The notes under the pieces are model-generated. The model was not told the DNA's origin. It did no database searches and was given only the letters and a program-made list of their open reading frames with translations. A program made the translations under genes and the position numbers. Positions 11,012 to 23,202 of a stretch of 64,000 nt of DNA are shown here, piece after piece; the first letter of the stretch is position 1; each line of letters begins with the position of its first letter. Origin of the DNA: Pyrus communis (Eukaryota > Streptophyta > Magnoliopsida > Rosales > Rosaceae). The stretch is taken from positions 10,277,724 through 10,341,723 of the forward strand of contig NC_084815.1 in assembly GCF_963583255.1 (NCBI RefSeq), written 5' to 3'.

Positions 11012-13463
11012 TGATGCGAAAATAATTAAACACACAAATTAAACCCTATGGATGACAATTGTAGTAAATGAGCAAATAGGGATCGTTCTAGACCGGGGAT
11101 TAACTAGGGATGCTAATCAATGTGAAATTGACTCAAAAACGTAAGAACACAATATAAAACACTTACTAGACTCAAAGAATGCAAAACTAAACTTCAAAAC
11201 ACTAAAACAAACCAAAAGACTCAAACATCACCCAAAACACTCAAAACTGCCTTAAAAACACTTTCTGGGCAGTTTTGGACACTTTGGTGAATTTGGACGA
11301 ATTTGTGTAACAAATTGAATCAAAACACTTAAAAACACAAACTAAGACACTTTCTAACTAAGTTGGACACTAAAGTAAAGGGGGATTAAGGTTTTGACGA
11401 AATTAAATTAAATAAAACAAGTTAATAAACTAGGCAGATTGTATAAACGGATTTGAGAAACAAGATGATGGATGGATTAGTTAGAGGTCCATTCTCCACA
11501 CATGACACATTTATATATGAATCGATTCTCCAATTGCTTTTCATTATCTATGATGCTCAACACCCCAAGTTAACCGTGATGCACTAATTAACTCTCAAAT
11601 TTTCCTTATGTTATTGAATTGGATGATGCATGCGACAATTCAAATCATTCTCCAATGGTTCTCAACATGAATGCATAGAAGAGATACAATGAGAGATCAT
11701 TATGCTCTATGAGAATTATAAGTGTTGACGAGGCAATTGTAACTATGAATGCATGATACTCTTGCCAAGAATTCAATTAATGCGGTTGTGACTAACAACC
11801 TTCACTACTCATGTTTATAAACTTGTGACGATTAGGTGAAACTCGTTTATAAACTAGCATCAAGTTTATGCATGAAGACTAAGTATGCATCCCTAATCAA
11901 CATACAAAAACAAGTTTTTAATAAACATGATAATTGAATTGCAATCATAACTTAACAAATCACAATTGGAATAAATCAATTCATATTTCAAACATGTTCA
12001 TGGCTTCAAATTTTCCCCTAACTAATTAGGGGTTTAGCCACTCATGATTACAACAAACTTAGATAGTAATAACAAGGTAAACATTGAAAACAAGAACGAA
12101 GAACACCTAAAAATCCCAACAACTCAATCTTGAATTGTATGAACGTTTAGGCCTCTTCTCCTTTAGTTGCTGCAGCACAAGGGGTTTTGGTGAGTTTTGG
12201 GGGTTATGGATGATGTAGAATGATGTGTTTAGGGTAGGGATGGATGTAGGGGAAGGCAAGGAGTGTTTTTGGGCAGAAAATATGAAGAATGGTGAAGTAT
12301 GGCTGTGTTAGAGAGAGAGCATGAATTTCTGGCGTGAATGGATGTGTATATGAGATGGTTTTCTGAATATGGAAGAGTGAATGAGAATGAATGCAATGGA
12401 TGCTTATTTATAGGTGAAATGGGGGGAACATGACAGCTAGGAACTTGGTGGAAATCTGAAATGGTGATGGGAGATGCATGTGGCTGATTTGTGCATGTGA
12501 TTAAAGGGTGGGAGTGCATGTGCTTTGACAGAAATGAAAGGGTGCATGTGGGTGAATGTGTGGCTGATTTGTGGTGCAATGATGAAGTGAATGTGATTGT
12601 GGAAATGCATGTGGAGTGTGCTGAAATATGTTGATGTGCAATGATGAATTGGGATGGCTGAAAATCTGGAGTGGGAATTTGAATGATTAAGTGGCTGAAT
12701 TGGATTAAAGAATGGGAGTGCATGTGGCTGCAATGGATTAAAGAAAGGGGGAAGTGCATGTTCTGAAATGATGGTGTGGAATGGTGGAAAGCCACGGCAA
12801 GGGATGTATTTTCTGAATGAATGAAGGCAAGTTGTGTGGAAGGGTGATTAGGAATGCATGTGGGTGTTTTGGTGACTGAAATGATGAAGTGGGATGGATA
12901 TGTGGCTACAATGATGAATTGGGAGAGCATGTGGGTGGAAATGCATGTGGGTGAATGTGTGGCTGCATGGTTGAATGATTAAAGGTGCATGTGGGTTGGA
13001 AATGCATGTGGAGTGGCTGGAATGAAGTGTGTATAAAAGGCTAGAATCTGATTCAAAGAGAATGGCATTTGTTTTGAACTTTGTTTCCTCATTTTCCACC
13101 TCCAAATCAGGTTTTCATTACTTTAAAATATGGCTGAGAGGATGACAAACAAGGTAAGTATTTAAGGTAAGTTAAATGGCTCAAATCTGATGTAAATGGT
13201 ATTTCCACATATGGCATGTGTTTTGAGAATTTTTTTTTCTTGTTTTCACAGCTTGCAAATCAGGTCACAAAGCCCTTCCTTTTGCTCCAAACATAAGCTA
13301 TCCATTCCAAGTCCAATTTTGCTCCAAAATGCATCTTTTTGCTTCCTTAGCCATATGAACCTAAAAACACACGAAAATGGCTTAAACAACTAAAACAACT
13401 ATGAATTAACAATATAAATGCACGAAAACAAGCTAAGTAAGTCGCCTAAATATGCTCCTATCA
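11012..13463 (-). repeat. Element A 3' LTR
   Basis: 2452 bp, TGATGCGAAAATAATT to GCTCCTATCA in window orientation, followed by the PPT. U3 (about 12430-13010) holds eleven TGCATG motifs. The minus-strand TATAAATA is at 12415-12422. The GC hairpin here is CCCCTAA-TTAG-TTAGGGG (on the minus strand, near 12016-12033). Confidence 0.9.
12415..12422 (-). promoter_or_regulatory. LTR TATA box of element A (3' copy)
   Basis: TATAAATA on the minus strand, just downstream of the CATGCA-rich U3. The matching box in the 5' LTR is at 33328-33335. Confidence 0.7.
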
Positions 13464-15373
13464 AATTCCCCCACACTTAGCTTTTGCTAGTCCTCGAGCA
13501 AAACAAAACAAAAGAAACCAAAAACAAAACAAAACACAATCTAAACCTTCCAACATGTATCTCAGGGATTTCAAACGAACATGACACAATATAGAACATC
13601 ATTCCCACAACATTTAGCTTTCTTTACACTTCAACAAACACTTAATCATAGTTACCATTCACTAGTTCGCATTTAATCAATTAAAACACATTTGGAATGT
13701 AGTAACATGCCTTAGAGAATTTCCTCAATTCCTTACTAGAATGCACTCTATTTTCACACAGATTTTCTAGCTTCACACCCTACACTAGGTATATGTGAGA
13801 AGATTGATGTAAATATGAATTCTAACACTCACATATGTTATATCAAAGAAAGCATTTTCTGGATTTACGACAATGACATGAATATGATCTCATGAATGGA
13901 ATGCTACTACTTAGAACGAGAACCAGTGATTCCATATGCTCATACCAAATTCAAACTCCACATATTGAATACATAACATCAAGATACAAGTTGAGGGTTG
14001 TAACGGGGCTAAGGGTAATGGCTAACAAGGAAAAGCAAAGGACAAACAAAGGTTCTTAAAGCAATAGGAAGCAAAGTAATGAGATTGACACTTAAACTCA
14101 CTTTTAATGGCAGAAATCAACTTTTAAACACAAGGGAAGATTCATGCACAATTAGGGTCAAATTCACTCTTTTGGACCCTTCCTTCAATAACCAACACTT
14201 GTGAGATCACTCTTACTTCTTTTTCAACTCTTTTTCTTTCTTTTCACCACTTTTTTTTTTCTTTTATTTTCTTCTTTGCCGTGCCCTATTATCTTCCCCC
14301 ACACTCGTTTTCTGCAATATATTGATCAAAAGGAGTTCATTCTAAGTCATGCTTCACTATCCTTTAAGAACGAGGGTATGGAAAGTCCTAATCTAAGCTA
14401 GGTGAGGATAATGTGGTTTAACAAAGAAAATAAGCTTGAAAAGGCTCAAAAGGGGTAATCCTACAATACATGTGAAAAGGGATAGGTTTTTTGGCTTTGG
14501 CTTGACTAACAACTTCATCTTATTGTATGTTATGCAATCAATATCCTGCTTTGAATGAATTGGGCATGAGTTCTAGTATTTGGAACTATAATGAAATGCA
14601 TTCCAAGTAGCAACCAAGCAAAGAATGATGAGATCATGCAACGACTTTAGAAAACAAGAAATCACAGATTTATACTCTCCAAAGAACGTTATAGGCTCAA
14701 GTCTCACAAGGATGTAGCTTAAGTTTAAGTTCCCTCGTTCAAGCATGTTACAAAAAAAAAACAGATTTTCTCTTTGTAATTACATGTGAATTCATAAGCT
14801 ATAACCATAACCAAGCATAAACCAAAGCATAAATCATCTTCCAGCCATGTTTACAACATTCTATAATAGTCATGTAATTTAAAACCAAATCCTCATCATT
14901 GTGTTGGAAGGTACCCTAAAACACAAACACACAAAAACGACTCAAAACACTCTTTTTAGGCTTTTTAAAACATGTTTTTCAAATTTTTATGTGATTTTCG
15001 GAGTTATAAAAACAAAACATACTAAAACACTCTAAAACAACTTAAAAACACCTTAAAACAGCAAGGAACAACATTTTAAGTAATGGGTGATAAAATCCCA
15101 CGAATTTGCATTAAATAAACTTAGTTACCCCCCCACACTTAAATCAAACATTGTCCTCAATGTTTTAAGCTTAGATTCACACAAATCATAAGTAAACACA
15201 CAAAAAGCAACTAAACAACCTAACATGGCAGAAACGAAATAGCAACAAAGAGAAGAGTTTAGGAACGCAAATCTGGAATTGGAGTGCATTCTAGGTCTTC
15301 TTTTGTTAAATGCATGGGTTGCCTCCCAAGTAGCGCTTGCTTTAACGTCATACAGCCGGACGAAGAACCCAAA
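13464..15373 (-). other. Element A post-pol untranslated region with PPT
   Basis: About 1.9 kb between the end of integrase and the 3' LTR with no ORF worth calling; an env-like gene is absent. It contains the 3' PPT (13468-13478) and two further PPT-like tracts (14296-14305 and 15128-15140). The latter lies next to the palindrome ACATTG-AGGA-CAATGT. Just after the pol stop it has the GGGAGGCAACCCA sequence (about 15316-15328) that is typical of Athila-type post-pol regions. Confidence 0.75.
13468..13478 (-). promoter_or_regulatory. Element A polypurine tract
   Basis: Minus strand AAGTGTGGGGG, 4 bp from the 3' LTR. Confidence 0.8.
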
Positions 15374-17212
15374 TCACTCCAGATTGGAGCCCACGGCACC
15401 CAAGGGAAGTTCTTCCACAACATGCTCCACAAAGTTCTCATAGTATGGCTTCAATCTATGTCCGTTCACCTTGAACTCGTGGCCACTTTTTAAGCTTTGG
15501 ACTTGGACTGCACCATGAGGAAAAACATTAGTAACAACAAGAGGTCCAATCCATTTGGAACGTAACTTACCAGGGAATAACCGAAGTCTTGAATCAAAAA
15601 GCAACACTTTCTGCCCCTTGGAGAACGTTTTGGTACGAAGCATCTTATCATGATAAGCCTTCGTTTTGTCCTTGTAGATGCGAGCATTCTCGTAAGCCTC
15701 GTTCCTAATCTCCTCAAGTTCATCTAATTGGAGCTTCCTATGAACTCCAGCAGCGTCTATGTCCAAATTGAAGGTTTTCACAGCCCAATGTGCCTTGTGC
15801 TCTAACTCAACGGGCAAATGACATGGCTTACCATATATAAGCCGAAAAGGTGACATGCCAAGGGGAGTTTTGTAAGCCGTACGATAGGCCCACAATGCAT
15901 CGTCCAAGCGCAAATTCCAATCTCTTCTTGAGGGTCCCACGGTTTTCTCTAGGACTTGTTTTATCTCCCTATTTGAAACCTCCGCTTGCCCATTAGTTTG
16001 AGGGTGATAAGGTGTGGAAACCTTATGAGTAACGTTGTACTTCTTGAGCAAAGCTTCAATGGTGCGGTTACGAAAGTGAGAACCCCCATCACTTATTAAA
16101 ACTCGTGGCATCCCAAACCTAGCAAAAATATTAGATTTCACAAAATCTGCAACAACCTTAGAATTGTTAGTACGGGTGGCTTTGGCTTCCACCCATTTGG
16201 AAACATAATCGACAGCTAGCAAGATATAAGTGAAACCAAAAGATAGAGGGAAGGGGCCCATGAAATCAATACCCCAAACATCAAAAATTTCCACAAAGGA
16301 GAGAGATTGTTGCGGCATTTGGTCCTTAGGCCCTATGTTACCTGTTCTTTGACACTTATCGCATGTTAAACAAAACATTTTAGCGTCTTTAAAGAGATTA
16401 GGCCAATAAAATCCAGATTGTAACACCTTTAGGGTTGTCCTTTGGGTGCCAAAATGTCCCCCACATGCATAAGTATGGCAGAATGTAAGAATGGAATTAA
16501 ATTCAGATTCGGGCACACATCTACGCACAATCTGATCTGGGCAGAATTTCCATAAATATGGATCATCCCAAACATAAAAACGTGCATCATGAACAAGTTT
16601 ATCACGTTGGAACTTGTTTAGGGTACTAGGAACTTGCTTAGACACCAAGAAATTTACCAAATCGGCATACCAAGGGGTTCTTACCTCAATGGACAAAAGT
16701 TGCTCATCCGGAAACGTTTCTAAAATGGGGGTGGACTCTTCCTCACGCACCATTCTACTTAGGTGGTCAGCCACCACGTTTTCACACCCTTTCTTGTCTC
16801 GGATTTCAAGATCGAACTCTTGAAGTAGGAGCATCCAACGAATGAGTCTTGGCTTAGCCTCCTTTTTGGTGAGAAGATACTTCAAGGCTGCATGGTCAGT
16901 GAAAACAATTACTTTAGTACCAAGAAGATATGATCTAAACTTATCTAATGCAAATACAATAGCCAAGAGTTCTTTTTCGGTTGTGGAATAATTAAGTTGA
17001 GCATCATTCAACGTCCGTGAGGCGTAGTAGATGACATGCGGCCTCTTGTCCTTTCTTTGTCCTACAACTGCTCCTAAAGCATAGTCGGACGCATCACACA
17101 TAAGCTCGAACGGGAGGCTCCAATCCGGGGGAACAATAATGGGTGCCGTGGTCAACAACTCCTTGAGTTGGTTGAATGATGCCGTGCACTCCTTAGTGAA
17201 TTCAAACGCCAC
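15374..17212 (-). pseudogene. pol C-terminal part: RNase H and integrase of element A
   Basis: 612 codons of the Ty3/Gypsy pol downstream half. RNase H occupies about residues 1-155 with acidic residues D40 (in MCDASD), E79 (TTEKE) and D106 (FTDHA). Integrase follows: an H2C2 zinc finger (H246, H253, C284, C287) and the catalytic triad D316, D375, E411 with the usual 35-residue spacing, then a C-terminal DNA-binding part. No chromodomain is evident, as expected for Athila. The frame is the same as the RT part but is separated from it by one TAA at 17213-17215, so this is not a separate gene. The GTG at its start is simply the next codon. The stop lies in the RT-RNase H linker, so a normal polyprotein cannot be made. 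Confidence 0.93.
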
Positions 17213-18130
17213 TTATTTTTGTAGGAGACGGCATAGTGGTTGTGCAATCTTAGAAAAATCCTTGATAAATCGCCTATAGAATCCTGCATGGCCAAGAAAA
17301 GAACGGACCTCTCTAACCGAAGTAGGAGAGGGTAAGTGACGTACAAGATCTATTTTAGACTTATCAACTTCAATTCCTTTTTCAGAGATGATATGACCCA
17401 AAACTATACCTTGTTTAACCATAAAATGACATTTTTCCCAATTCAAAACAAGGTTAGTTTCCATGCATCTTTTCAAGATTAAAGTGAGATTATGCAAACA
17501 AGCATCAAATGAGTCTCCAAACACACTAAAATCGTCCATAAATACTTCAATTATCTTTTCAACATAATCAGAGAAGATACTTACCATGCATCGTTGGAAA
17601 GTGGCCGGTGCATTGCATAAACCAAATGGCATACGACGATATGCAAAAGTACCAAATGGACAAGTAAAGGTGGTCTTTTCTTGATCATCCGGCGCTATGA
17701 CAATTTGATTATATCCCGAATAACCATCAAGAAAGCAATAAAAAGAATGACCGGCTAACCTTTCAAGCATTTGATCGATGAATGGCAAAGGGAAGTGATC
17801 TTTCCTTGTTGCCACATTTAGCTTCCTATAGTCAATGCACACCCTCCAACCGGTTTGAATGCGTGTAGGCACAAGTTCATCTTCTTCATTTTTCACCACC
17901 GTGACTCCGGACTTCTTGGGAACCACTTGGACCGGTGAAACCCAACAACTATCCGAGATGGGATAGATGACGCCACAATCAAGCAATTTGATGATTTCCT
18001 TCTTCACTACTTCCATCATTGGTGGGTTGAGTCGACGTTGGGCTTCCCTTGATGGTTTGGCGCCTTCTTCCATGAGAATTCGATGCATGCACGTGGTAGG
18101 ACTTATACCCTTGATGTCGGCCAAAGTCCA
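17213..18130 (-). pseudogene. pol reverse-transcriptase part of element A, ending at a premature stop
   Basis: Encodes the RT of a Ty3/Gypsy pol polyprotein. Visible blocks are WTLADIKGISP at the upstream edge, GWRVCIDYRKLN, FLDGYSGYNQI with the first catalytic aspartate, FGTFAYRRMPFGLCNAPATFQ, and the active-site FMDD box. The thumb/connection block (GHIIS...VRSFLGHAGFYRRFIKDFS) ends with LLQK and TAA at 17213-17215. The upstream side is cut at 18130 by solo LTR S1. The first 20 residues of the longer open frame (to 18190) come from inserted LTR sequence. The preceding codons of pol lie at 29910 onward, fused to gag-protease. Confidence 0.93.
18126..18130. repeat. Target-site duplication of solo LTR S1, left copy
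   Basis: GTCCA here and again at 29910-29914. On the minus strand both flanks read TGGAC, the W-T codons of the conserved AIGWTLADIKG block, so the empty site is an uninterrupted pol frame. Confidence 0.88.
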
Positions 18131-18139
18131 TGATAGGAG

Positions 18140-18144
18140 CATAT
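18140..18144. repeat. Target-site duplication of element F, left copy
   Basis: CATAT here and at 27137-27141. Removing F and one copy restores the LTR start TGATAGGAGCATATTCATGC. Confidence 0.9.
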
Positions 18145-20134
18145 TGATGCGGGATTTATACGCGCACAAATTAAACCCTCTTTTTGACAATTGTAGTATA
18201 AGTATAAGTAGGGATCGTTCTGGACCGGGGATTAGGAGGGATTGTTAATCACTTGGATTTGACTCAAAAACGTAAAAACGTAATAATAAACTCTAAACTA
18301 GACTCAAAGAATGTAAAACTAAACTTTAAAACACTAAGACAAACCAAAGACTCAAAATGCTTTTAAAAACACAAACTAAAATGATTTCTAACTAAATTGA
18401 CATTAAAGTAAAGGGGGATTTAAGTTTATACGAAATTAAATTAAATGAACAAATTAAAACAAAATGTAAATATGAATATGATGAAAGTATGGATGAATGG
18501 ATGCTAGCCAAGGGGGTCATCTCCACATATGTTACACTTGCATAATAAAAAGATTTCCAATTACATTTCAATAAATTATGAAACTCATCACCCCGGGTTA
18601 ATTAGGTCCGCTTAAATTAACCGTCAAGTTTTCCTTAAGTTAATGAATTGGATGGGTTAGCGCAACGCAATTCACAACATTCTCCAAAAGTCCTTTACGT
18701 GAACAGCACAATAAAGATACAATCAAAGATCATTAAGCATTATGAAAACTATAAGTGTTGACGAGGCATTCGTTACTATGATGAGCATGAAACTCGTGCC
18801 AAGAATTCATTTAACGCGATTGTTTATAAGCAACCTCCACTACTTGTGAATATAAGTTCATAACGATTAGGTGAAAATCACTTATATTCTAGCGTCATAT
18901 TCATGCATGAAAATTAAGCGCGCATTCTTAATAAACATACATAAATAAGTTATCAATCAAACGGTTAAACAAATTGAATCAACAACTTATGAAATGCAAT
19001 TAGAAGTAATCAAATCAAAATGCAAGCATAAACATATATTTCGAATCACCCCCTAGCTAAAGGGGGGTTTAGTTCCTCATACAAAACAAAGAGAATTGAA
19101 ATTAAACATTGAAATCAAAGAAACGCCTAAACATTCCAACAACTCAAACTTGAATTGTATGAACGTTTAGGCCCTCTTCTCTTCCTCTTTATTGTAGCAT
19201 AAGGTCTAGGGATAGTTGGTTGGGGGAATGGAAGTGTGGAATGGAGTGGGGAGTGATGGAAATGGAAGATGGTTTTTGGATTCTAAGGGAGACTCACGGC
19301 TAAGAGAGAAAGGGATGTGTTTGTGGTGTGTTGTGTATGAAATGAGATGTTCATGAATGAATGAATGCAAGGGTATTTATAGGAGTAGTGGAGGGAACAT
19401 ATGGCTATGTCATTTGTAGGTGAAGTAGGTGGATGTTGTAGGTGAAGTAGGTGGATGTTGTAGGTGAAGTGGATGTTGTAGGTGAAGTAGGTGGATGTTG
19501 TAGGTGAAGTGGGTGGATGTTGTAGGTGAAGTAGGTGGATGTTGTAGGTGAAGTGGGTGGATGTTGTAGGTGAAGTGGGTGGATGTTGTAGGTGAAGTAG
19601 GTGGATGTTGTAGGTGAAGTGGATGTTGTAGGTGAAGTAGGTGGATGTTATGTTAAGTGATAAGTGATAAGTGATATGATATGTGGTTATGATATGATAA
19701 GTGGTTAAGTGGTGATGATAAGTGATAAGTGATTAAGTGATATGATATGTGGTGATGATAAGTGATAAGTGCATGTGGGTTAACTAATGAAGGAAATGCA
19801 TGTTCAATGACAATGTGTTAGAATGGATGTGTGTTATGCATGGCATGATTGGGATTAGGAAAGGTTTAAATGTCCTAAAACTAAAGAGAACAAGGTTCCA
19901 ACACTTTGGCTCCAATTAGGTCTTCAATTTCGTCCAACACTTTGGCTTCAAGCATAAGCTATCCGTCCTTAGCCCAAAAGTGCTCCAAAAGTCTCCAAAA
20001 TGCATCTTTTTGCTCCTTTAGCCCTTTGGACCTACAAACACACGAAAATAGCTTAAAGTACTAAAATAACTAAAGAAACATAACGTAAATGTACGAGAAC
20101 AAGCTATTTAAGTCGCATGAATATGCTCCTATCA
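18145..20134 (-). repeat. Element F 3' LTR
   Basis: 1990 bp, TGATGCGGG to GCTCCTATCA. It contains the expanded 22-bp minisatellite, a minus-strand TATAAATA near 19374-19381 and the GC hairpin. The CTGCCC stem-loop region present in A, D and S1 is absent. Confidence 0.92.
19416..19649 (-). repeat. LTR minisatellite in F (3' LTR)
   Basis: About eleven 22-bp or 18-bp units of the GTAGGTGAAGTAGGTGGATG type, in U3 upstream of the TATA box. The array is the same at 26418-26651 in the other LTR. Confidence 0.88.
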
Positions 20135-22480
20135 AATACCCCCACACTTATCTTTTGCTAGTCCTCGAGCAAAACAAAACAAAAGAACACGAAACTAGAC
20201 AAAACGAACAAAACACAACCTACACCTTCCAACAATCGTCTCACGGATTTCCAATGCACAAGACAAGTTAAAAATCATTATTCCCACAGATTTTAGCCAT
20301 CTTGACACTTAAGTACATTCTTAATCATAGTCACCACATACTAATTCACAATTAAGCATTTAAAACTATATTTTGAATGTAGTAACATGCCTTAGAGAAT
20401 TTGCTCAATTCCTTACAAGATATGCTCTCGTTTTTCACACAGATTTTCTAACTACACACCCTAAACTAGTTATATGTGAGAAGATTGATGTAATCATAAA
20501 AACGAACACTCACATATATGTATTTCAAAGGAAGCAATTTCTGGAGTTAATAAGCATGTTTAGATATGATCTCATGAATGGAATGCTACTACTTAGACGC
20601 GAGAACCAGTGATACCATATGCTCATACCAAGTTCAAACTCCACAAATTGAAATACACAACACTGAAGATAGAAGTCAAGGGTTGTAACGGGGCTTGGGG
20701 TATGTGGATAACAAAGAAGGGATATGGAAAACAAAGGTTTTTAAAGAAATAGTGAGCAAAGCATTTGAATCAACTTAGAATTCACTTTTGAATGAAAACT
20801 CAACTTTTGAACAAAAAGGGAGAATTTAGACAATTTACGCCCAGAATTGGTGTTTTGGAACCTTTCTTCAATCACTTATTCTTTCATTTTTTTTTTTTTT
20901 TTTTTTTCAAGCTCTTTTTTTTTTTTCTTTCTTTCTTTCTTTTCTCTTTTTTTTTTTCTTTTCTTTTGAATCTCAAAACATCAACACTTAAACATTCTCT
21001 CCCCCACACTTATTTTCTTTCATAATGTAACTCAAAAGGAATTCAATTAAGTCATGCTCACTATCTTTTAAGAACAAGGGTGGGGATTGTCCTAAACTAG
21101 GCTAGGTGAGGAAAATGTGGGTAAACAAAGAATAAAGGCTAAACAAGGCTCAACGGGGTTAAAACTTACAACATATATGAAGTATGGGAAGTAAGGCTAT
21201 TTGGCTATGGTGGTGGTCACTACACAACTTCTTCTTGAATATGTGTTATGCAAATCAATAACATGCTTTGAATGAAATGGGCATGAGTTCTAGCATTTAG
21301 TTCTATCATGATACAATTGCATTCTAAGTAGCAACCAAGCAAGGAATAATGAGATCATGCAACAACTTTAGAAAATAAAGAATCACAGAAAATAACTCTC
21401 CAAAGAAAGTAATGGCTCGAGTCTCACAGGGATGTAGCGTTTGTTTGAGTTTCTTCCTTCAAGCATGTTACAAAAACGAATTTTTTTTCTTTTATGATTG
21501 CATGTGAAGTCATACATTATAACCATAACCAAGCATATACCAAGAGTAAATCAAACTTTTCTCTATGTTTATAACTCTTTCTAACCGTCATGCAATTATA
21601 AACCAAATCCTTATCGTTGTGTTGGAAGGTACCCTAAGACACAAACACACACACAAAAACAACTTTAAAACAACTCTTTTTGGGTTTTTCAAAACAATTT
21701 TTCAAATTTTTATGGGATTTTCGAATTATAAAACAAAACACACTAAAACACTCTAAAACAACTTAAAAACACCTTAAAATAGCAAGGAACAACATTAGAA
21801 GTTATGGTGGATAAAACCCTACGAATTTGCATCAAAACACTTTAGTTACCCCCCCACACTTAAATCAAACATTGTCCTCAATGTTTTAAGCATAGATTCA
21901 CACAAAACATAAGTAAACACACAAAAAGCAACTAAACATATTAAACATGGCATAATGTAATTAACAAAGAGAAGAGTTTAGGGACGCAAATCTGGTTATG
22001 GAGTGTAAATTCCCTCTTCTCCTTGGTGATTGCATTGAGGCTTTGATCTTTGTGATTCCACAGGCTTACTCTTGAACTGGTTTCTGCCCATCGTTGATTT
22101 TCCTTTGTGCTACTTCTTGAACTGGGCAGCAGGATGGTTCTTTTGGTTTCCCCCGAAGGTCTGAGCTTCCTCCTGTTATATGTTTCTTTGTTCAATCTTT
22201 GCAGGAGTGGTCCCTTCTCTGGAAGTGTAACAACCGTTGAAGATGACTACTCGAGAGCAACGCTAGGTAAGCAATCAGGAATAGATTCCAGGCAGTTGGC
22301 TCCAGATCGGTAGACTAACTCCAAGTGCCGGGTGATTGCTTCTTTTACTTTGCCATGCAAGTAAGAACAAGGACAAAGAAAAAGACAGGGAAAGAGCATG
22401 ATATGAGATATTTTTGCTTTTGACCTTGATGATATGAGATACCTTTGCTTTGAAGAAGCGGTGAATGAATCAGCACATGC
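20135..22480 (-). other. Element F post-pol UTR with three PPT-like tracts
   Basis: No supportable ORF. It holds the 3' PPT (20139-20149), T-rich runs (20887-20960), a second PPT-like tract (21001-21011) and a third (21849-21861) next to the ACATTG-AGGA-CAATGT palindrome. It is collinear with E 59640-61958 and D 49080-51415. Confidence 0.75.
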
Positions 22481-23202
22481 TTCAATCCGCCGTTTCCTCC
22501 TGGGTCATATGTACTCCAGGCATCTGGTATCATCTTTGGGGAAGAAGAAAGAATTGAGTATTTCGAAAGGCTTTGCTGGGAGTGCGCCCTCAGAGGTGAG
22601 AGAGAGTTGGGCATTTTCTTCAGGTTTGCCCTGCCATAAAAGACGAAGGTCGACATATATAGAGATAATATCAAGTGGTGGTACCTTTTACCCTTGTCGA
22701 CAAACGTTTTGATCCCGCAAATCCGGCTTTTTGAAATAGTGGCACCTCTTCGATCTTTGAATACGCCTCTTCGATTTCTGAGCAGGTGCCCCTTCGATTT
22801 CTGAACGACGCCCCTTCGCTTTCTGAACGACACGTGGTAGTGCAGATGCGGCTCCTTTTGACAAAGCTGCACACGTCTTCTGAAAAGCAGAGAAAGCGTC
22901 GCCGAACTTTGCACTTTGTCGGCTAAAGATGTGTAGTTGCGATGATGGCCTCCACGTGTTTTCAGCTTTGTCAGAAATCTTTTGACAAAGTTGAACGCGT
23001 CTTCTGAAAAGCAGAGAACGCGTCGCCTAAATTACGCCGGAAATTCCGGCTTTTCGAATTGGTGGACGCGTCGCCTTGGCTTCTTATAGAGCTATCGATC
23101 ACCACAACAAACACACTCTGAAGAATTCCCATTCTTGAAAATCGACTCCGGCCCTTTGAGAATTAACTCCATCCACCCCATCTCTTTGAACACTTTTGAA
23201 AA
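22480..23202 (+). promoter_or_regulatory. Upstream region of the antisense ORF in F
   Basis: GC-richer than the surroundings. It carries two G-boxes, CACGTG at 22831-22836 (as GACACGTGG) and 22953-22958, and several TTGAC/TTTGTC W-box-like cores. It also holds a run of imperfect repeats built on CGCCCCTTCG/TTTCTGA (about 22740-22825). A weak TATA-like CTTATAGAGC lies near 23074-23083, about 120 bp before the ATG. The same module occurs in D and E. Promoter activity is inferred from motifs only. Confidence 0.45.

Noticed and set aside
13464..15373. env-like gene after pol, as in some Athila elements
   Set aside because: No ORF with a signal peptide or membrane segment is present; the longest frames are short and T-run driven.
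15259..15723. Short minus-strand frames around the end of pol
   Set aside because: They are out-of-frame shadows of integrase and the post-pol GGGAGGCAACCCA block.
18131..18190. N-terminal extension of the RT frame (MSKRGFNLCAYKSRI...)
   Set aside because: It is inserted LTR sequence from S1/F read through, not part of pol.
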